Shown: positions 6,482-10,861 of the stretch, one piece after another
Layout of the letters: each line of letters starts with the position of its first letter
How positions within the stretch are numbered: the stretch's first letter is position 1
Origin: Bifidobacteriaceae bacterium
Lineage (GTDB): Bacteria; Actinomycetota; Actinomycetes; Actinomycetales; WQXJ01
Reading direction: 5' to 3'
Length of the DNA: 10,861 nucleotides
Assembly (NCBI GenBank): GCA_031278675.1
Contig: JAITJY010000257.1
Location: forward strand, 1 to 10,861
Notes under the pieces: generated by a model
The model's input: only the letters and a program-made list of their open reading frames with translations
Databases searched by the model: none
What the model was told of the DNA's origin: nothing
Program-made: the position numbers and the translations under genes

Positions 6482-7075
6482 GTGACTGCCGCTTGCCGTG
6501 CCTTGATCATTGTCGATGTCCAACCAACCTTCTGTGAGGGCGGTGAACTGCCCGTCGCGGGGGGCGACGCAGTAGCCGCCCGGATCGCCGACTACGTTTC
6601 CGCTCACCGTGACAACTACGCCCTGATCGTGTCGACGCAGGATTGGCACATTGACCCGGGTGACCATTTCTCCGACACGCCAGATTTCGTGAACACTTGG
6701 CCGCCGCACGGCGTGGCGGGTACGCCCAACGCCGAATTGCACCCCGCCCTGGCCAATCTCCAGGCCGATGCGACCATCAGGAAAGGCCAATACGCCGCCG
6801 CATACTCCGGGTTCGAAGGCAGCGACGAGTCCGGCCGCCCCCTCGCGGACATCCTCCGCGAGGCAGGGGTGCAGGCCGTGGACGTGGTTGGGTTGGCGGA
6901 GTCGCATTGCGTCGCCGAGACCGCTATCGACGCCGCCGCCTTGGGGTTCGCCACGCGCGTGATCAGCCAACTGACCGCCCCGGTTTCCCCCGAAACGGGC
7001 GCCGCCGCTCGCGCCAGGATGGCTGCCGCAGGCGTAGAGATAACCGAGGACGATGCCGTCTCCTCCAGCCCGTAG
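6482..7075 (+). CDS. pncA: Nicotinamidase (pyrazinamidase-type isochorismatase-fold hydrolase)
   Basis: The enzyme hydrolyses nicotinamide to nicotinate and ammonia in the cytosol, feeding the NAD salvage pathway. In 197 residues the catalytic triad is complete: Asp12 in VDVQ, Lys101 in IRKGQ and Cys143 in ESHCV. The metal site of the family is also present as Asp54, His56, His62 and His76 (DWHIDPGDHF, then PPHG). These line up with Asp8, Lys96, Cys138 and Asp49, His51, His57, His71 of the M. tuberculosis enzyme at a nearly constant offset. Length is normal. The start is a GTG directly behind a promoter-like TAGGAT, and no good in-frame alternative lies nearby. It follows metG in the same direction but is separated by the repeat region, so it probably has its own promoter. 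Confidence 0.95.
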   Translation: MTAACRALIIVDVQPTFCEGGELPVAGGDAVAARIADYVSAHRDNYALIVSTQDWHIDPGDHFSDTPDFVNTWPPHGVAGTPNAELHPALANLQADATIRKGQYAAAYSGFEGSDESGRPLADILREAGVQAVDVVGLAESHCVAETAIDAAALGFATRVISQLTAPVSPETGAAARARMAAAGVEITEDDAVSSSP

Positions 7076-7081
7076 ACCGTA

Positions 7082-7164
7082 GCCCGCAGCGGGCCGCTCA
7101 GCCCAAGCCGGCCATCCCGTCCCTCAACTTGAGTGCCTGAGAGTATTGACTCTACCGAGGACTC
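7082..7164 (+). terminator. Cluster of hairpins behind pncA
   Basis: Several foldable elements lie after the pncA stop. GCCC and GGGC pair at 7082-7094, overlapping AGCGG-CCGCT at 7088-7098. CTCAA-TTGAG pairs at 7123-7133. A longer interrupted stem pairs GAGT (7131-7134), CCT (7136-7138) and AGAGT (7140-7144) with ACTCT (7149-7153), AGG (7158-7160) and ACTC (7161-7164) around an ATTG loop. None has a following T-run, so the terminator call is tentative. The last two elements share bases and exclude each other. Confidence 0.35.
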
Positions 7165-7236
7165 ACGGAAGGCTTTGTGAAGACTGAAAACAGCCTCTCA
7201 TGAGCGGCAACCGGGTGGCCTCAGCCCCCTGGCGTA

Positions 7237-8628
7237 TTGCGGTTTCTTGTAGGAGCAGGTGAATGGGTCTTTTCAGCAGTTGTTAGCCTTGTTGTTGTTG
7301 GGGTCGGAGCTGCCGGGTTGGCGGTTGTGCTGGTCTGGTGGCGGGCGCGCTCAGGTAAGTATTTCCTCTTGGTTGCGGCTGGGATTCTGGGTGCTGTTGT
7401 TTTGGGGGGCGTTGGTGTTTTGTCGGTCCAGGCGGCCACGGGCCAGTTGGTTCCCGCTTCGCGACCGGTCGCCTTGGACCCAAACCTGAACGGTTATCAC
7501 CAGGATGTGGAAAGCGCGGGGCAGGTCTATTCGGGCGAATTCTTGAAGGGTTATTACCACGGTGACGGCAGTTTGGTGTACGCCGATGGATCTCGCTATT
7601 CGGGGGCTTTCCACGAGGGATTGCGTCACGGTGAAGGGTCTTATGAGGACGCGGCCGGTTGGACGTATGTTGGCGCGTGGAGCCGTGACCAGATTGATGG
7701 CGAGGGTGTTTACACCGGGGTGGACGGAAGCGTCTATCAGGGCGGCTTCAAGCTTGGAGTCAGGCAGGGCCAAGGGTCCTTGGTCTACCCGGACGGGGCC
7801 AAGTTCGAGGGCCGCTGGGAGCACGGCGAGCCGAACGGGCCCGGGGTGTTGGAGGCCGCAGACGGGTCGAGGGTGGAAGGCTCGTGGGAGAACGGGGTCG
7901 CGGCCGGCACGGCGGTCAAGAAGTTGGCGGACGGAGGCGAATACCGCGGGGATTGGTCCCATGGTGTTCCCGATGGGGTGGGTACGCTGTCCTCCCCGGA
8001 TGGTTGGCTGTACACCGGCGAGTTCGACCAAGGCCTGCGCCACGGGGAAGGCGAGTTAACTGACGGCGAGGGCGGCTGGAGTTACGCCGGCGGCTGGGAC
8101 CGGGGACGGCGAACCGGTTCGGGGGCGCTGCGCCTGGCGGACGGCACGGTCTGCGACGGCGACTTCCGGGACAACCTGCTTGATGGCCAGGCGAGTTGCC
8201 ATTACCCGGACGGCTCAAGCTATGTGGGCCGCTGGCGGGCCAACTTGCGGGAGGGGTTCGGGTCCGCTTCCTACGCCGACGGTTCTCGCTACGAGGGCGA
8301 TTGGGCGGGGGATCTTAGATCCGGTCAGGGTTTGATGTATTACGCGGATGGCACCCGCTACGAGGGCGGCTGGGCTGGCGGTTTGCGTGATGGGGAGGGG
8401 GCCATCAGCTATCCCGACGGGACCACCTATGAGGGAGGTTGGGTCCGAGGGCTGAAAGAGGGCCGCGGCGTTCACACCTACCTTGATCCACAGACCCAGG
8501 GTTATGGCACTTATGTGGGCTATTTCGCCGCCGACCGGCGCCACGGGGAGGGGACCTACACCTATCCGAACGGCTACACCTTGGCCGGCACGTGGCGAGA
8601 CGACTCGTTCGCAGGAAAGGTGGGTTGA
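7237..8628 (+). CDS. Membrane-anchored MORN-repeat protein
   Basis: I do not recognise a named gene. The 463-residue frame begins with two hydrophobic helices at about 11-35 and 42-66, joined by the basic RARSGK loop. A short linker leads to about 15-16 MORN repeats of 23 residues from residue 97 to the end, with the pattern YxGxWxxGxxxGxGxxxYxDGSR. By the positive-inside rule the basic loop is cytoplasmic, placing both the N-terminus and the MORN array outside the cell. MORN arrays form elongated beta-rich scaffolds that bind lipids or proteins; a catalytic domain is absent. The start is doubtful: TTG 7237 is the only early in-frame start and lacks a ribosome binding site, while AGGAG at 7251-7255 serves an ATG at 7263 in another frame. 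Its stop is one base before the next ATG, so the two genes are surely co-translated. Leucine TTG is used often, unlike metG. Confidence 0.85.
   Translation: MRFLVGAGEWVFSAVVSLVVVGVGAAGLAVVLVWWRARSGKYFLLVAAGILGAVVLGGVGVLSVQAATGQLVPASRPVALDPNLNGYHQDVESAGQVYSGEFLKGYYHGDGSLVYADGSRYSGAFHEGLRHGEGSYEDAAGWTYVGAWSRDQIDGEGVYTGVDGSVYQGGFKLGVRQGQGSLVYPDGAKFEGRWEHGEPNGPGVLEAADGSRVEGSWENGVAAGTAVKKLADGGEYRGDWSHGVPDGVGTLSSPDGWLYTGEFDQGLRHGEGELTDGEGGWSYAGGWDRGRRTGSGALRLADGTVCDGDFRDNLLDGQASCHYPDGSSYVGRWRANLREGFGSASYADGSRYEGDWAGDLRSGQGLMYYADGTRYEGGWAGGLRDGEGAISYPDGTTYEGGWVRGLKEGRGVHTYLDPQTQGYGTYVGYFAADRRHGEGTYTYPNGYTLAGTWRDDSFAGKVG
7251..7265 (+). promoter_or_regulatory. Strong ribosome binding site and ATG out of frame with the MORN gene
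   Basis: AGGAG (7251-7255) is seven bases from an ATG (7263-7265), the best-looking start signal in the area. Read straight, the ATG gives only seven codons (MGLFSSC) to a TAG at 7284. Dropping one T of the TTTT at 7270-7273 would lead from MGL straight into SAVVSLVVVG, the first helix of the MORN protein. A GTG at 7259 opens a third frame of 76 codons with no convincing protein character. Confidence 0.6.
7525..8628 (+). repeat. MORN repeat array (coding)
   Basis: About 69-base units encode 23-residue MORN repeats. They are most regular between about 8210 and 8460 (YVGRW, YEGDW, YEGGW, YEGGW starts). The units are diverged at the nucleotide level, indicating old duplication rather than recent slippage. 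One unit near 8484-8513 carries a short insertion (LDPQTQGYGT). Confidence 0.85.
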
Positions 8629-8629
8629 C

Positions 8630-10861
8630 ATGGCTACCTCACGCAAGCACCGGGCGGCCCCGGCAGTCCCGGCCAGCGTGGCGGCGTTGTTGGCGGCCAC
8701 AGCTTTGGCCGTTATTGCGTACGCCGGCGCGGAGGCTTTGAGTGGCTTGGGGTTCGACTGGATAGCTGGCTCGGCCAGCGACGGCCCGCTCACTGGAACC
8801 GGGGCGCTTGTCGCCTTGCTGGTCTGGTTGGCCGCTTTCGTGGGCGTAGCTGGTTGGCTGGGGCCCAGGTTGTGGTGCCCGGCTGGGCGCGGCCGGCCCG
8901 TACCGTACCGCGACCGGTTGCGCCGGGCGGTTCAACTGTTGGGCCTGTGGGCGCTGGCGGTTGTGGTGTTAGCGCTGTTCAGCGGCTTGTTCGCGGTCGG
9001 CGCGGATTGGGTGGCACGTGACACTTTGGAGTTCTCCTCCATCCGCGGCTTGGTCTCGGCGACAGCTTTGACGCTGGCGCTCGCGGTGTTCCCGCTGTTC
9101 GCGGTGACTGCGGTGGCTGCCCTGGCGGGCGGGGGTGGGTTCGGTCAGGATGTGTCGCGGGCTTTACGGCGGTTAGGACGCCTTTACGCGCCCTTGGTGT
9201 TGCTGGCGTTGATCGGCGCTGGCGTGGGGTTCCTGGTTTGGACGCTCACCGGCCGGGCTGGGGCTGGGTGGCTGCCAGGCGCGGCGCGCGGCGTGGCGTT
9301 GGTCGCGGTGGGCGCTGGGTCGATCTGGGCGGTGTTCGCTTTGGCGGCGCCGGTGGTGCTGGCGCCGCCCGGCCTGGAGGCTCCGCCGTTGCACGCGAAC
9401 CCGAAGGTGCGTCGAGCTACCCGGACTGCGGTTGCGACCGTCGTCGCGGTGTCGGTGTTGGTGGCGGTCGCACCTGGTGCCGCCGAGGCCGCAAACGGCC
9501 TTGGGGTGCTTGCGGCCGCCGAGAGCCGCGAGGCGTTAGCGGTCGACTTCTCCCAGCCCGTCCCGACCACGTTGATGGCGCAGACGCCGGAGCCTGGTGC
9601 GCCGCTGGACAAGCCACCGCAGGAGTATTACCCGCCGGAGGACCCGCCCGATGGCGAGGTGGTGGCGGTGGACGGTGAGGCGGTGACCTACCAGACGGGC
9701 GTCGGGAAGTTCACGACGACTGTCGGTGGCCCGCTGGAGGCGTTTGTTGACGAGGCTGGCCAGATCCAGCGGGTCGACAACACCTTGACGCCGGTGGTTG
9801 AGGCGGACGGAGACGCCTATTTCACCAACGGGGCGAACGAATTGCGGACCACTATCCCGGCTGAGGTGAGCACGGAGCGCGGCATAGTCTTCGAGAGTCA
9901 GGGGTTCGCTTTGGAGCTCATCCCCTTGGAGGGCGACTACAGTCACCCGGTGGTCCAAGACAACGCTGTTTTGTATAACAGCGTGTTCGAGGGCGTTGAC
10001 ATCCAGTACACGTTGGTCGGGGCGGTTGTCAAAGAGGACATCGTGTTGAACTGGCCGGTTGGCCGCAGCGAGTTCGGCTTCAAGCTGGCGCCGGGCCCCG
10101 GTTTGCGGATCTCCGAGGAGGACGGCGCGATCGAGTTGTTGGCGGGTGGGTCTGGGACCGGCTCCGGGGGCGAGGCGGTCGTTTTCCGCCTGACCGCGCC
10201 TATCATGCAGGACGCAGCCGGGGCTATCTCTGACGCTGTGACGCTTGAGTTGGAGGACGTGGGGGACGGGCCCGTGGCGCGGGTCAAGGCTGACCCTGAG
10301 TGGCTGGGGGCGGCCGAGCGGGCTTACCCGGTCAGGATCGACCCGAACTTGGACATCGCGCCGTCCAATATCAGCTTGATTGGGGTCGAGCAAGGCTCCC
10401 CGGACTTGTATATCGGCGACAACGGCTACCCCTATTCCGGTTATGATGATGGGTTGGTTTCCGGCAACATAGCCCAGTACAACACCGCCCATCTGATGAC
10501 AAGGACTTACGTCGATATCAACTACGACTTCGTGGCGGCGTTTGAGGATTGCAAGATCAATTCCGCGGTGTTCTCCTTGGATCAACGCACCGCCTGGTCC
10601 GGTGGGGCGACGAATTTCGGGCTTTACTCGGTTGACACGACCTGGAATCCCGGCGCCATTACTTGGAACAACCAGTTGAACTCGGGCCACACGTTCATCC
10701 AGTTCCAGCCGGCGAGCGCCAACGGCGGCCGGATCGCCTGGGATGTCCGTGAGATGGTCAACAACTGGGCGCAGGGGTTGAAGCCGAACCGTGGCCTGGT
10801 GGTCAAGGCGGAGAACGAACGCTGGATGCAGGCGGAGGTGTTCTCCAACAAGGCCGCCTCC
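8630..10861 (+). CDS. Giant seven-helix membrane protein with DNRLRE-type ectodomain, N-terminal 744 residues (cut by window edge)
   Basis: The frame is open from ATG 8630 to the right edge without a stop. Hydrophobic segments lie at about 11-36, 57-78, 100-127, 140-167, 186-207, 218-245 and 264-286. Basic loops at 79-99, 171-186 and 246-266 alternate with neutral or acidic ones, so the N-terminus is inside and everything after 286 is outside. The seventh segment looks like a signal peptide: RRATR, a hydrophobic core, then PGAAEA. An acidic, Pro-rich linker (about 318-342) follows, then a beta-rich region (345-570) with an FEGVDIQYTL stretch typical of proteins carrying DNRLRE domains. A DNRLRE-like domain follows from about 575 (TTWNPGAITWNN at 670-681, then AWDVREMVNNWAQG). 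In actinobacteria such N-terminal regions usually precede RHS/YD repeats and a variable C-terminus, which would lie outside this window. AGG eight bases or so upstream, and the one-base gap to the MORN gene, support this start. Function is unknown; adhesion or contact-dependent toxin delivery is inference. Confidence 0.85.
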   Translation, partial: MATSRKHRAAPAVPASVAALLAATALAVIAYAGAEALSGLGFDWIAGSASDGPLTGTGALVALLVWLAAFVGVAGWLGPRLWCPAGRGRPVPYRDRLRRAVQLLGLWALAVVVLALFSGLFAVGADWVARDTLEFSSIRGLVSATALTLALAVFPLFAVTAVAALAGGGGFGQDVSRALRRLGRLYAPLVLLALIGAGVGFLVWTLTGRAGAGWLPGAARGVALVAVGAGSIWAVFALAAPVVLAPPGLEAPPLHANPKVRRATRTAVATVVAVSVLVAVAPGAAEAANGLGVLAAAESREALAVDFSQPVPTTLMAQTPEPGAPLDKPPQEYYPPEDPPDGEVVAVDGEAVTYQTGVGKFTTTVGGPLEAFVDEAGQIQRVDNTLTPVVEADGDAYFTNGANELRTTIPAEVSTERGIVFESQGFALELIPLEGDYSHPVVQDNAVLYNSVFEGVDIQYTLVGAVVKEDIVLNWPVGRSEFGFKLAPGPGLRISEEDGAIELLAGGSGTGSGGEAVVFRLTAPIMQDAAGAISDAVTLELEDVGDGPVARVKADPEWLGAAERAYPVRIDPNLDIAPSNISLIGVEQGSPDLYIGDNGYPYSGYDDGLVSGNIAQYNTAHLMTRTYVDINYDFVAAFEDCKINSAVFSLDQRTAWSGGATNFGLYSVDTTWNPGAITWNNQLNSGHTFIQFQPASANGGRIAWDVREMVNNWAQGLKPNRGLVVKAENERWMQAEVFSNKAAS

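Noticed and set aside
6005..6970. Minus-strand open frames of up to 321 codons over the repeat region and pncA
   Set aside because: Their Gly/Arg/Trp/Ala periodicity comes from the C-rich repeat, and they run antisense through the pncA motifs.
7259..7489. 76-codon frame from GTG 7259 as a small membrane peptide gene
   Set aside because: Its GTG is only three bases from AGGAG, hydrophobicity covers only a short stretch, and the overlapping MORN frame has better membrane helices and continues into the repeat array.
9536..10690. 384-codon minus-strand open frame inside the giant membrane protein gene
   Set aside because: It is the antisense image of a frame with clear membrane helices and a DNRLRE-like domain, and shows no family motif of its own.

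Overview
The window is high-GC bacterial chromosome. It carries one of the best conserved gene blocks of Actinomycetota: metG facing away from tatD, rpfB-like, rsmA (ksgA) and ispE. The same layout is known from Mycobacterium tuberculosis. The protein sequences, the G5/DUF348 cell-wall hydrolase and the MetG form without a C-terminal tRNA-binding domain all fit an actinomycete. I cannot name the genus from the sequence alone.

Left part, minus strand, 1-4106: tatD, a secreted G5-domain muralidase-like protein, rsmA and ispE (cut by the left edge) run one way with short gaps or overlaps. They cover nuclease housekeeping, peptidoglycan remodelling, 16S rRNA dimethylation and isoprenoid precursor synthesis. 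RsmA is abnormal. It has a Pro/Ser/Ala-rich insert of roughly 88 residues inside the methyltransferase fold and a Gly/Ala-rich C-terminal tail, and both are built from nucleotide repeats.

Middle, plus strand, 4253-7075: metG and a nicotinamidase (pncA) are separated by 381 bases without a credible gene. Most of that gap is a C-rich composite repeat whose GCCATCGCC cores alternate at 41 and 21 bases, giving a 62-base higher-order period. Both genes have a TANNNT box 7-8 bases before the start codon, as expected for leaderless transcripts.

Right part, plus strand, about 7237-10861: this accessory-looking pair is the most unusual content. The first gene encodes a protein with two membrane helices followed by about 15-16 MORN repeats. 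One base after its stop begins a very large open frame that runs off the right edge. That frame encodes seven hydrophobic segments, the last resembling a signal peptide, then an extracellular region ending in a DNRLRE-type domain like those at the N-terminal side of RHS/YD-repeat giants. The charge pattern predicts that both the MORN repeats and the large ectodomain face outward, so together they may form a cell-surface system. The MORN gene also has a start problem: an ideal AGGAG-ATG lies in the wrong frame, separated from the right frame by a TTTT run.
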